Assembly: GCA_035532755.1 (NCBI GenBank)
Contig: DATKQI010000293.1
Span: 1 to 7,923, forward strand
DNA from: DATKQI01 sp035532755
GTDB taxonomy: Bacteria; Pseudomonadota; Alphaproteobacteria; Acetobacterales; Acetobacteraceae
Reading direction: 5' to 3'
Length of the DNA stretch: 7,923 bases
How positions within the stretch are numbered: the stretch's first letter is position 1; the number at the start of each line of letters is the position of its first letter. The notes under the pieces are model-generated. The model saw nothing but the letters and a program-made list of their open reading frames with translations, was not told the origin of the DNA and made no database searches. Both the position numbers and the translations under genes were made by a program. Below are positions 1 to 5,709 of the stretch, piece by piece.

Positions 1-210
1 CCAGTCCGGGATGTTGTTGTGCAGCGGACAATAGACATGACAATACGGCACGCCGCATTGCTCGCAGCGAGACGCCTGCCGGCGTGCTTCTTCTTCGCTG
101 AACCGCGCCGCAATCTCCTGGAAATCGTGCAGCCGCTCCTGAACCGCCCGCTCTTCGGACGGGGCGCGCGGGATATCCACGTAGCGCTGCGTCGTGCCGG
201 AAGTCGTCAT
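1..210 (-). CDS. gltD: Glutamate synthase small subunit-like flavoprotein (GltD), amino-terminal part, cut by left edge
   Basis: Only the first 70 codons are in the window. The visible part is the N-terminal Fe-S region of GltD-type NADPH oxidoreductases. A basic helical lead with SEEEARRQASRCEQCG is followed by the cysteine motif CEQCGVPYCHVYCPLHNNIP (Cys49, 52, 57, 61), which binds [4Fe-4S] clusters in the family. The CPLHNNIPDW ending matches alphaproteobacterial GltD. In the family this subunit oxidises NADPH on FAD and passes electrons to GltB, or to other partners in stand-alone homologues. ATG codons at 213 and 210 are adjacent (ATGATG); 210 is chosen but 213 is equally possible, and neither has a strong ribosome binding site. 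It starts 71 nt after fdxA on the same strand, so co-transcription with a ferredoxin gene is possible. Whether it is true gltD (with gltB elsewhere) or a paralogue cannot be judged without the rest. Confidence 0.85.
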   Translation of the reverse strand, partial: MTTSGTTQRYVDIPRAPSEERAVQERLHDFQEIAARFSEEEARRQASRCEQCGVPYCHVYCPLHNNIPDW

Positions 211-284
211 CATCTGCCACCACTCTCTATGTATCGCTCATGGCCCGTTGCCCGCAGCAGACCGGTCGCGTCCGGGCATTCGCG

Positions 285-626
285 TCATCGGCCCTCCTCG
301 CCCGGTTTCGGCGAGAAGAAACGTCGGTACTTGTCGGGGATCGCCTTCCACGCATCGGCGTCGGCGGGCGCTTCACCCTTGCGGGTGATATTTGGCCATT
401 GCTGCGCATAAGTTCGGTTGAGCTCCGCCCAGGCCGAAGCCTGGGCGTCGCTGTCCGGCACGATGGCTTCCGCCGGACATTCTGGTTCACAAACACCACA
501 GTCGATGCATTCATCCGGGTGGATGACGAGCATATTCTCCCCGACATAGAAGCAATCCACCGGACACACTTCGACGCAGTCCATGTATTTGCACTTGATG
601 CACGCTTCGGTGACGACGTAGGTCAT
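285..626 (-). CDS. fdxA: 7Fe-8S ferredoxin FdxA
   Basis: This 113-aa protein is a dicluster ferredoxin of the Azotobacter FdI/FdxA type, a soluble cytoplasmic electron carrier. Nine cysteines are present at 9, 12, 17, 21, 25, 40, 43, 46 and 50. By comparison with FdI (whose numbering is one lower), Cys9, 17 and 50 should hold the [3Fe-4S] cluster and Cys21, 40, 43 and 46 the [4Fe-4S] cluster. The CPVDCFY and HPDECIDCGVCEPECP stretches are diagnostic. The C-terminal half, with WPNITRKGEAPADADAWK, is the usual alphaproteobacterial FdxA tail, and the length is normal. Its ATG overlaps the TGA of the DUF2249 gene (ATGA), so it is translationally coupled as the last gene of the tight operon. Its place beside an Fe-S assembly factor and an NsrR-type site suggests electron supply or Fe-S repair under NO stress; that role is inference. 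Confidence 0.96.
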   Translation of the reverse strand: MTYVVTEACIKCKYMDCVEVCPVDCFYVGENMLVIHPDECIDCGVCEPECPAEAIVPDSDAQASAWAELNRTYAQQWPNITRKGEAPADADAWKAIPDKYRRFFSPKPGEEGR

Positions 627-877
627 CGCGTCCCTCTCGATGTGGAACCGACACGCCCGATCTCCACGCGCCAGACCTCCGGTCCCTGCTCCAGGTAGCG
701 CCAGGAGAAGGCGCCGTGATGCTCGGCGTCGAACTGGTAGTAGAGCGGCTTCGGATCGTGGTCGTTCACCAGCTCGAATTTCGCGCCGACCGCGAGTGCC
801 TCGTAGGTGGCGAAGATCCGCCGATGCCGCTCCGCGGGCACCAGCGTGCGCACGTCCAGGACGCGAATTTCACTCAT
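623..877 (-). CDS. Single-domain DUF2249 protein
   Basis: An 84-aa protein made of one complete DUF2249 domain. Recognisable family features are LDVRTLVPAERHRRIF near residues 7-22, the central FELVNDHDPKPLYYQF, and the end WRYLEQGPEVWRVEI. DUF2249 domains adopt a TusA/SirA-like fold, are often fused to hemerythrin-like domains, and cluster with denitrification and NO-response genes; their biochemical job is not settled. No cysteine is present, so a TusA-like persulfide carrier role is unlikely. The start at 877 is chosen over an upstream in-frame codon at 907 because AAGGA lies 10 nt before it and the domain begins directly after. It overlaps the end of the 80-aa gene by 8 nt and shares ATGA with fdxA. 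Confidence 0.92.
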   Translation of the reverse strand: MSEIRVLDVRTLVPAERHRRIFATYEALAVGAKFELVNDHDPKPLYYQFDAEHHGAFSWRYLEQGPEVWRVEIGRVGSTSRGTR

Positions 878-1112
878 GGTCTGTGTTTCCTTGGTTGGGG
901 GGATCAAGCCTGACCTCGCGGGTCAGGGTGTGCAGCGCCGCGGTCAGCCGTTCCGCTTCCCGTGCGTGCTGGTGGCGCAGCAGGGACCAGCCGCGTGCGG
1001 CGATACGGCAGGCCTCCTCGGCGGCGCCGGCGCGGGCGAGCGCGAGCAACGCCAGGACCAGCAGGCGGTTGAGGCCGCCGACCGCATCCGTGACGGTATC
1101 GGGCGCGGTCAT
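870..1112 (-). CDS. Small helical protein of unknown function in the DUF2249/DUF59 operon
   Basis: I do not recognise a named family. The 80-aa product is predicted to be mostly alpha-helical: a hydrophobic helix with GGLNRLLVLALLALARAG (about 13-30), a second with EEACRIAARGWSLLRHQ and a third with ERLTAALHTLTREVRL, then a short polar tail. The alternating Ala/Leu/Arg pattern suggests a soluble two- or three-helix bundle rather than a membrane span. The ATG at 1112 overlaps the DUF59 stop (ATGA) and is preceded by GAGGAGGGCG, a strong ribosome binding site, so the longer frame reaching 1175 is not needed. Tight coupling on both sides argues that it is real and works with its DUF neighbours. 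It may be an adaptor or subunit of a complex; this is a guess from position. Confidence 0.8.
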   Translation of the reverse strand: MTAPDTVTDAVGGLNRLLVLALLALARAGAAEEACRIAARGWSLLRHQHAREAERLTAALHTLTREVRLDPPNQGNTDHE

Positions 1113-1438
1113 TCGCCCTCCTCGCGGATGCGAAAATGCGCCTTCGCCTCCGCCGACATCCGCCGTGGCGACCACTCCGGGGTCCAGACCACGGTGACGA
1201 ACACCCCGGTCACACCGGGTTCATCGGCCAGCCGGCGCTCCACGCCCCCCACGATGTAGTCCTGCGCCGGGCAGCCGGGCGTGGTCATCGTCATCGTCAC
1301 ATCCACCAGCCCGCCCGCGATCCCGATGCCGTACACCAGGCCAAGATCGACGATGTTGTAGCCAAGCTCGGGATCGATCACGTCGTGCAGCGCATCGCGC
1401 AGCGCGGTTTCCGTGAGCGGGGTCGCGGCCGCGTCCAT
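1109..1438 (-). CDS. DUF59 / MIP18-family metal-sulfur cluster assembly factor (SufT/PaaD-like)
   Basis: The 109-aa protein spans a single DUF59 domain. Seen directly are DPELGYNIVDLGLVYGI (about 22-38), the beta strand VDVTMTMTTPGCP with the conserved Cys56, and the C-terminal VVWTPEWSPRRMSAEAK. Relatives such as SufT, PaaD and eukaryotic MIP18/CIA2 help mature Fe-S proteins, with the conserved cysteine implicated in cluster or metal handling. The stop of the preceding gene lies 4 nt upstream and the next gene overlaps by ATGA. A GTG at 1453 is an alternative start; ATG 1438 is preferred because the domain begins soon after. In an operon with an Fe-S ferredoxin and an NsrR-type operator, a role in rebuilding NO-damaged clusters is plausible but inferred. 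Confidence 0.92.
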   Translation of the reverse strand: MDAAATPLTETALRDALHDVIDPELGYNIVDLGLVYGIGIAGGLVDVTMTMTTPGCPAQDYIVGGVERRLADEPGVTGVFVTVVWTPEWSPRRMSAEAKAHFRIREEGE

Positions 1439-1442
1439 CGCC

Positions 1443-1967
1443 TCAGCCCCCACGCCGGATCAGCAGCCGCACGCCGGCGACCTCCTGGCGCACCTGGATC
1501 GCTGCGCCGCGTGCTTCCAGCTCGGGATAGAGCAGCAGCGGCTCGCGATCGTTCCACGCCTCGATCACCTCGCCCGGGGCAAGTTGTTCCAGCGCCGAGA
1601 GGATGCGCACCATCGGCTCCGGCGGTTGCAGCCCGCGGTTGTCGAGGCTTTGTTTCGGCGCCAGCCAGCCGGCCCCATCGCCAACGTGGCCACCGGATGC
1701 CGGCCGCGGCGGGGGCGGTGCGGGCGCGGCCGACGCCTCCGGGGTGAACAGGATTTCCCAGTCCTCTTCACCATGATGGATCGCACGATGCGCCAGGCCC
1801 TTGCGGCCGAGCACGGCATAGAGCGGGATGGGCTCGAAGGTCGCCAGCAGGCGCAGCGTCTGGCCGGGTTCGAGGCTTGCGACCGCCTGCATGATGCGCG
1901 GGAACGGCTCGCCGCCGGCGCGCAGCTCGGGGCGCACGTCAAGCGTGCGGGGAGCGGTTTGGGTCAT
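1443..1967 (-). CDS. Tandem DUF2249 protein (two domains)
   Basis: The 174-aa protein contains two DUF2249-like modules joined by a flexible linker. The first, about residues 9-75, runs from LDVRPELRAGGEPFPRIMQA through GQTLRLLATFEPIPLYAVL to EEDWEILFTP. The linker (about 76-100) is rich in Ala, Pro and Gly. The second, about 105-172, has SLDNRGLQPPEPMVRILSAL and GEVIEAWNDREPLLLYPEL. Each keeps the hydrophobic core and the PLLLYPEL/PIPLYAVL strand of the family, but neither has a cysteine, and the NDHDPKP signature of the single-domain neighbour is degenerate (TFEPIP, NDREPL). The ATG overlaps the membrane-protein stop (ATGA) and follows AAGGAG. Function is unknown; position directly after the membrane protein suggests a cytoplasmic partner. 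Confidence 0.9.
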   Translation of the reverse strand: MTQTAPRTLDVRPELRAGGEPFPRIMQAVASLEPGQTLRLLATFEPIPLYAVLGRKGLAHRAIHHGEEDWEILFTPEASAAPAPPPPRPASGGHVGDGAGWLAPKQSLDNRGLQPPEPMVRILSALEQLAPGEVIEAWNDREPLLLYPELEARGAAIQVRQEVAGVRLLIRRGG

Positions 1968-3319
1968 CGGGGGACTCCTTCCGGACCAGGAATGGTGGGG
2001 GAACGGGGCACGGCCGCAGGGGCCGCGCGCGCATAGACCGCGCGCCAGGCGCGGGCGTATTCTCGCGCCAGCAGCAGGACCGCGAGCAGGGCGAACGCCA
2101 ACGCGGCGCGGATCACGTCGGCCAGGCCGAACGCGGCGGCGCCGGCGGCGACCGCGACCGACGCGAAATAGAGCACGAAGAAGCTGGCGGCCCTCGGCTC
2201 ATTCACCAAGTCCTGCACAAGCGGCACCGGACCGCGGCCGAGCCGGCCGCCGTAACGCGACAGCCACGACAGGAACGCGACGACCTTGTAGAGCTGGGTC
2301 AGCCCGAGCCCGCTCAGCCAGCCGAGCAGCACCAGCAGCACGAGGCTCGGCGCCAGGGCCGCCAGCCGATCGGTGGCGACCGCGCCGACGGCGAGCAGCA
2401 CGGCGAGCCCGAGGGCGACAAAGGCGCCGATCGCCGCGCGGTTGTGCAGCTCGATCTGCCGCCGCCGCCGACTGCGATACAGAAGCACCACGTCGGCGAG
2501 ATAGAGCCCGAGCGCCAGCACGATGACGCCCCGCCCCGCCGGCTCCAGCGCCGCAAGCCAACCGGCGGGCCAGACGGTCGCGGCCACGCCGGCCGCCACC
2601 GCGGCCAGGAACCCGCCCACCCCGACCCACAGCACCGCGGCGCCGAGCGCCCCGCGCTCGTGCGGGGCCAGCATGAACATCGGCAACAATTCGTAGGAGA
2701 CGCCGATCGCGGTCAGGGTGAACCAGCCGCCGAGCCCGGCCAGGGCGTGGTAGGCCACGCCATCCGCCAACAACGGCGCCAGCGCCGGGACGGTGGCCGG
2801 CACCGTCAGCGCGAGCGCGAAGCTCAGACCCAACAGGATCGTGAGCAGCAGGAACCCGAGCCCGGCGAGGACGAACCGCGCGCTGAGCGACACCGGCCGC
2901 TTGGCCGCCAGCGGCACCAGCAAGGTGGCGCCGCCCACCAGCAGCGCGCCGATCACCAGCCCTCCTCCGATCGGCAGCAGCAGCCCCGCCCAGGCACTGC
3001 GGCCGAGGGCACAGAACCCGCCGACCATCAACGCCAGGCCGCATTCGATCCCGATCAGGGTGAGCAGCGGCAAGGTCTGGCTCGGCAGCTTGCGGCTGGT
3101 GATCACCGGAACGAACTGGAACAGCGCGCCGAACATCAGCAGGGTCAACCAGCCGATGGTCAGCAGATGCACCATCGCCAGGCTGACCGGCGCCGTCGCC
3201 GGCACGGCGGGCCAAGCGAGGCCGCCCACCGCGAGCAACAGGGCGAGGCCGAGATTGACCAGCGCACAGGCGAACATCGCCGGCGTCCAGCGCGACAGCC
3301 GATCGCTGGTGGCGGTCAT
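1964..3319 (-). CDS. Polytopic membrane protein related to NnrS / heme-copper oxidase subunit I
   Basis: The 451-aa protein is very hydrophobic with roughly 12 predicted helices, the number typical of NnrS and of heme-copper oxidase subunit I. Two histidine-bearing helices stand out: MVHLLTIGWLTLLMFGALFQ (His51), followed by PVITSRKLPS, and YHALAGLGGWFTLTAIG (His191) leading into SYELLPMFML and APHERG (His220). A basic loop YRSRRRRQIELHNR (His292) and a late YKVVAFLSWLSRYGG motif follow. Such intramembrane histidines bind heme or copper in related families, but the HH pair and HxH pattern of catalytic oxidases are not seen, so this is probably not an oxidase. NnrS proteins protect against NO and iron-dinitrosyl stress. 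ATG 3319 is chosen because AGGAG lies 9 nt upstream; the earlier in-frame codon at 3358 is poorer. First gene of the operon, about 108 nt from an NsrR-like site. Family naming is tentative. Confidence 0.85.
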   Translation of the reverse strand: MTATSDRLSRWTPAMFACALVNLGLALLLAVGGLAWPAVPATAPVSLAMVHLLTIGWLTLLMFGALFQFVPVITSRKLPSQTLPLLTLIGIECGLALMVGGFCALGRSAWAGLLLPIGGGLVIGALLVGGATLLVPLAAKRPVSLSARFVLAGLGFLLLTILLGLSFALALTVPATVPALAPLLADGVAYHALAGLGGWFTLTAIGVSYELLPMFMLAPHERGALGAAVLWVGVGGFLAAVAAGVAATVWPAGWLAALEPAGRGVIVLALGLYLADVVLLYRSRRRRQIELHNRAAIGAFVALGLAVLLAVGAVATDRLAALAPSLVLLVLLGWLSGLGLTQLYKVVAFLSWLSRYGGRLGRGPVPLVQDLVNEPRAASFFVLYFASVAVAAGAAAFGLADVIRAALAFALLAVLLLAREYARAWRAVYARAAPAAVPRSPTIPGPEGVPR

Positions 3320-3373
3320 GCGGCCTTTCTCCTGTCCTGCGGCGGGCGCCGGCGGCACGCCTCCTCGCGGTTG

Positions 3374-3387
3374 GCTCCGAACGGAGC
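3374..3387. repeat. Short dyad in the leader of the membrane-protein operon
   Basis: Arms GCTCCG and CGGAGC are separated by AA, giving a 14-bp dyad. In the minus-strand transcript it can fold as a 5-bp stem with a GUUC loop. It lies between the putative operator and the start codon, so it would be in the 5' untranslated leader. It may be a small RNA hairpin, a second protein site or chance. Confidence 0.3.
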
Positions 3388-3424
3388 ACGGCGGGCAGGC
3401 GTCGCCTCGGTGGCCGCAGGCATC

Positions 3425-3430
3425 ATAATA
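3425..3430 (-). promoter_or_regulatory. Candidate -10 element for the membrane-protein operon
   Basis: Read on the minus strand the bases are TATTAT, five of six matches to TATAAT. The start codon at 3319 is about 105 nt downstream. No convincing -35 hexamer is found 16-18 nt upstream; that position falls inside the conserved CCTAAATAGG block. The element is embedded in the edge of the putative operator, which would allow steric repression. Confidence 0.4.
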
Positions 3431-3449
3431 GGCATCTCTAATACCTATT
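3427..3449 (-). promoter_or_regulatory. Putative NsrR operator upstream of the membrane-protein operon
   Basis: A 23-bp interrupted palindrome with 11-1-11 geometry: left arm AATAGGCATCT, one central C, right arm TAATACCTATT (reverse complement AATAGGTATTA). The NsrR consensus half-site from E. coli is AAGATGYATTT; the AATAGGYAT core differs from its first nine positions at two. The right arm and flank AATACCTATTTAGGC are repeated exactly at 6098-6112 in another promoter region. It touches the stop codon of the amidotransferase gene (3449-3451), so the operator flank doubles as the end of that coding region. Confidence 0.72.
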
Positions 3450-4201
3450 TAGGCTCCGCCTGTCCGGTTGGCAAGTGCCGTTCGATGGCGTTCGCTCTCT
3501 TCAAGGCCGAAGCCCGCCAGCCACTCGGCGATGCAACGCTGCCCAGCCGCGCCGGCCGCCGCGCCGACACATTGCGCATCGGCGCGAAGCTTCGTGACAG
3601 AAAGACCCGACACGCTGGCAATCTCCGCGGCGTGTCCGACCAGCCACCGCTCAAAGCCCTGTCCGTCCGCCTCGGGGTGGAACTGAAAACCGAGGGCCGT
3701 CCGACCGAGGGCAAAGGCCTGGTTGGGACACGGCGCGGTGGACGCGAGGCATTTCGCGCCCAGCGGCAGGTCGAAGGCATCGCCATGCCAGTGCAGCACC
3801 TGGATACCCTCCAGGTGACGCAGCGGCCCAATCCGGCCGGCCTCCGTCAGGTCAACCGGCGCCCAACCGATCTCCTTCGCCGAACCCGGTGCAACGCGCG
3901 CCCCGAGGGCATGGGCCATGAGTTGGGCGCCCAGACAGATGCCGAGCGTCGGCGCACCCGCCGTGAGTCGACACCGCAGCAGCCCGAGTTCCTCGTCCAG
4001 GATCGGGTAGAGCCGGCCCTCATAGGCGCCAACCGGGCCACCCAGGACCACCAGCAGGTCGGCCGCCGCGATGTCCTGTGCCCGCAGTTCGTCGAGGCCG
4101 GGGTCGAGATAGCGAACCTGGTAGCCAGCAGCCTCGATCGGCACGGCAAAGCTGCCAAGATCCTCGAAATGTACGTGGCGGATGGCGACGGCGGTTTTCA
4201 A
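3449..4201 (-). CDS. Class I glutamine amidotransferase (GuaA-like GATase1 domain protein)
   Basis: With the chosen start the protein is 250 aa, the usual size of stand-alone GATase1 proteins. The catalytic triad is visible: nucleophile Cys89 in GICLGAQLMAHALG, and His175/Glu177 in GFQFHPEADGQG. The oxyanion strand LLVVLGGPVGAYE and the HWHGDAFDLP motif are also family hallmarks. Such enzymes release ammonia from glutamine or, in some relatives, cleave gamma-glutamyl bonds; the specific substrate here is unknown. TTG at 4201 is chosen because KTAVAIRHVHFEDLG matches the family N-terminus and GGGAGAG precedes it. GTG at 4246 has a stronger AGGAGG seven nt upstream and would add 15 unconserved residues, so the start is uncertain. 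It follows the DUF488 gene by 100 nt, and its TAA lies in the operator flank of the next operon, suggesting separate transcription. Confidence 0.9.
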   Translation of the reverse strand: MKTAVAIRHVHFEDLGSFAVPIEAAGYQVRYLDPGLDELRAQDIAAADLLVVLGGPVGAYEGRLYPILDEELGLLRCRLTAGAPTLGICLGAQLMAHALGARVAPGSAKEIGWAPVDLTEAGRIGPLRHLEGIQVLHWHGDAFDLPLGAKCLASTAPCPNQAFALGRTALGFQFHPEADGQGFERWLVGHAAEIASVSGLSVTKLRADAQCVGAAAGAAGQRCIAEWLAGFGLEESERHRTALANRTGGA

Positions 4202-4301
4202 TGCGGACTCTCCCGGGTGTTCGGTGGCGGGCCGTGATCGATCCACCCCGCAGCCTCCTGGGCTTTCGCCATGGAGTGTCAATGCTTGACCTGGCCACGC
4301 T

Positions 4302-4847
4302 TCAGGAGCCGGCGCCGGCGTATCGCAGCGTGCCATCGGGCTGCCGGGTGGCGGCCGGATTCATGCTGGCGCGCTCGATCTTCCCCGGCCCCATGATGTG
4401 GAACACTGCATGGTCGTCGGCGAGCAGATAGTCGGCGATGATGCGGCGATGACAGCGCCACCATACCGCTTCGGCGCACATAATGGCGCACACATGGTCG
4501 CGCCCGAGATCATACAGCTCCGCCATGCCCGTCCCAAAATCGGGCGTGGCCGCGTAGTCGGCGTAATTCCGGAAGCTGGCGTTCTCCCAGAAACCGTTTT
4601 CCGACAAGCCCTGATCCTTTCGCCGCCCGCGCAGGCCACCGAGCCGTGCGACATGGCGATAGCCGATCTGGTCGCCGGCCAAGGTATCGGGAAGCGTATC
4701 GGCATTGAACTGCGGGTTCGTCCGCGAGCGGGGGATGGAGCGGACATCCACGATGCAATCGGCCCCGGCCTCCCGGAGCAGACGCACGAGCTCGGTCACC
4801 GACCGGGTGGAGTGGCCGATCGTGTAGAATATCGGGCCTTTATCCAT
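4302..4847 (-). CDS. DUF488 family protein
   Basis: The 181-aa product carries the DUF488 pattern from end to end: FYTIGHSTRSVTELVRLL at the start, IVDVRSIPRSRTNPQFN, the loop HVARLGGLRGRRKD, and CAEAVWWRCHRRIIADYL near residues 128-145 with two cysteines and a histidine. The family is widespread in bacteria and its reaction is not established, though the conserved Cys/His/Arg residues suggest a nucleic-acid or nucleotide-related activity. ATG 4847 is preferred over the longer frame to 4919 because the conserved YTIGHS follows within ten residues; the ribosome binding site is weak. It seems unconnected with the NO-response genes except by neighbourhood. Confidence 0.9.
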   Translation of the reverse strand: MDKGPIFYTIGHSTRSVTELVRLLREAGADCIVDVRSIPRSRTNPQFNADTLPDTLAGDQIGYRHVARLGGLRGRRKDQGLSENGFWENASFRNYADYAATPDFGTGMAELYDLGRDHVCAIMCAEAVWWRCHRRIIADYLLADDHAVFHIMGPGKIERASMNPAATRQPDGTLRYAGAGS

Positions 4848-4881
4848 ATGGTCGTACCATGGTCCGCCCACGCTCGATTTT

Positions 4882-5025
4882 CTAGGCCCCCGCGAGGACG
4901 CGGGACACCTGCGCGCCAAGCCGCTCGGCGCGCGACCTGACGGAAGCCTCCGGAATCCCGGCCCGCCCTGCCATGGCGATGGCAGATGCGAACGAACCGA
5001 CTGCCCGCGGCCTGGGGTCGGTCAC
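4882..5025 (-). pseudogene. Possible remnant of an IclR-type regulator (C-terminal tail)
   Basis: Between the GST-like gene and the DUF488 gene a minus-strand frame ends at TAG (4882-4884). Its last 47 codons include ASAIAMAGRAGIPEASVRSR followed by AERLGAQVSRVLAGA. This resembles the final strand and helix of IclR-family effector domains (hydrophobic strand, G.AG, then an amphipathic helix ending near the C-terminus). No HTH or remainder of an effector domain is seen, as the frame upstream runs into the GST-like gene in another frame. It could equally be a non-coding stretch open by GC bias. Confidence 0.22.
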
Positions 5026-5057
5026 GGGTTTCTTGTCGCGGTTCGCGACGGCCCGGC

Positions 5058-5708
5058 TCAATAATGCACGCCGGTTTGCGCGGAATGGGGATGCAGGCTG
5101 GCACGCGTCGCTGGGCGCTCCGCCGTTGCCTGAAACCAACGCTCCAGATGCCGCAAGCCCGCCAGCATCGGCCAGCCGATGCTGGCGGCGAAATCCAGCG
5201 CCGCGAACAACGCGATATCGGCGACGGTGAACCGTTCCGGGACCACGGTGGTCGCGCCCGACAACAGGGGATCGAGCCACGCCATCCCATCCAGCATCAA
5301 CGTCTTGAACCCGTCCGCACACTCTGCCAGCACGACCATCCGGGTCCGGTACATCTCCACCGCCGGGCCATAGTGAAACGCCGCATAGAGCGGCTCGGTG
5401 ATACGCCGCTCGATCCGGCGCTGCCACATCCGCGTGACGGCGCGTTCCTCCGCCGTGCGGCCGATCAGCGGCGGATCGGGGTATCGTTCCTCCGGATACC
5501 GGAAGATCGCCCCCGATTCGGCCAGCCACGTACCATCGTCGAGGACCAGCACCGGCACCTGGCCACCCGGGTTGTAGGCAAGAAAATCCAGGCGGCGGTT
5601 CTCGCCCCCGTCCACGTCCACATCGTGCGACGGCACAGTGATGCGCTTTTCCAGCAGCGCCACGCGCACCGCCCGCGGATTCGGCCGCGCGGTGTCATAG
5701 AGCAGCAT
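5058..5708 (-). CDS. Glutathione S-transferase-like protein
   Basis: The 216-aa protein has the two-domain GST layout. The N-terminal thioredoxin-like domain has MLLYDTARPNPRAVRVALLE, with a PNPRA loop where catalytic Ser or Cys residues often sit, then YNPGGQVPVLVLDDG with the cis-proline of the VPVL motif and LAESGAIFRYPEERYP, where Glu-Ser contact glutathione. The C-terminal helical domain includes FTVADIALFAALDFAASIG, the N-capping and hydrophobic staple region of GSTs. The ATG follows the DUF2892 stop by one base, so translation is coupled. The substrate is unknown; glutathione-linked detoxification under nitrosative stress would fit the nearby NsrR-like site but is inference. A 30-bp palindrome lies inside the gene. 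Confidence 0.9.
   Translation of the reverse strand: MLLYDTARPNPRAVRVALLEKRITVPSHDVDVDGGENRRLDFLAYNPGGQVPVLVLDDGTWLAESGAIFRYPEERYPDPPLIGRTAEERAVTRMWQRRIERRITEPLYAAFHYGPAVEMYRTRMVVLAECADGFKTLMLDGMAWLDPLLSGATTVVPERFTVADIALFAALDFAASIGWPMLAGLRHLERWFQATAERPATRASLHPHSAQTGVHY
5159..5188. repeat. 30-bp near-perfect palindrome inside the GST-like gene
   Basis: Arms of 14 bp (CCGCCAGCATCGGC and GCCGATGCTGGCGG) are exact reverse complements separated by only CA. The element encodes the AASIGWPMLAG segment of the C-terminal domain. An arm of this length is unusual even in GC-rich coding DNA, and it is not near a gene end. Confidence 0.6.
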
Positions 5709-5709
5709 G

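Noticed and set aside
1964..3319. Calling the membrane protein a nitric oxide reductase (NorB) or terminal oxidase
   Set aside because: The paired histidines and HxH motif needed for the binuclear centre and low-spin heme are not seen, and no cytochrome c subunit gene is adjacent.
2199..3389. A 396-codon minus-strand frame overlapping the membrane-protein gene
   Set aside because: Arg/Ala/Gly-rich shadow of the real frame; the real frame has membrane helices, conserved motifs and a ribosome binding site.
2444..4237. A 597-codon open frame on the plus strand across the membrane-protein and amidotransferase genes
   Set aside because: Its product is Gln/Arg/Pro-rich low-complexity sequence with no family features, and it lies opposite two well-supported genes. 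It is a GC-bias shadow.
4889..4904. Hairpin CCCGCG-AGGA-CGCGGG considered as a terminator between the GST-like and DUF488 genes
   Set aside because: No T-tract follows in the minus-strand direction; a 6-bp GC stem is common by chance in DNA of this composition.
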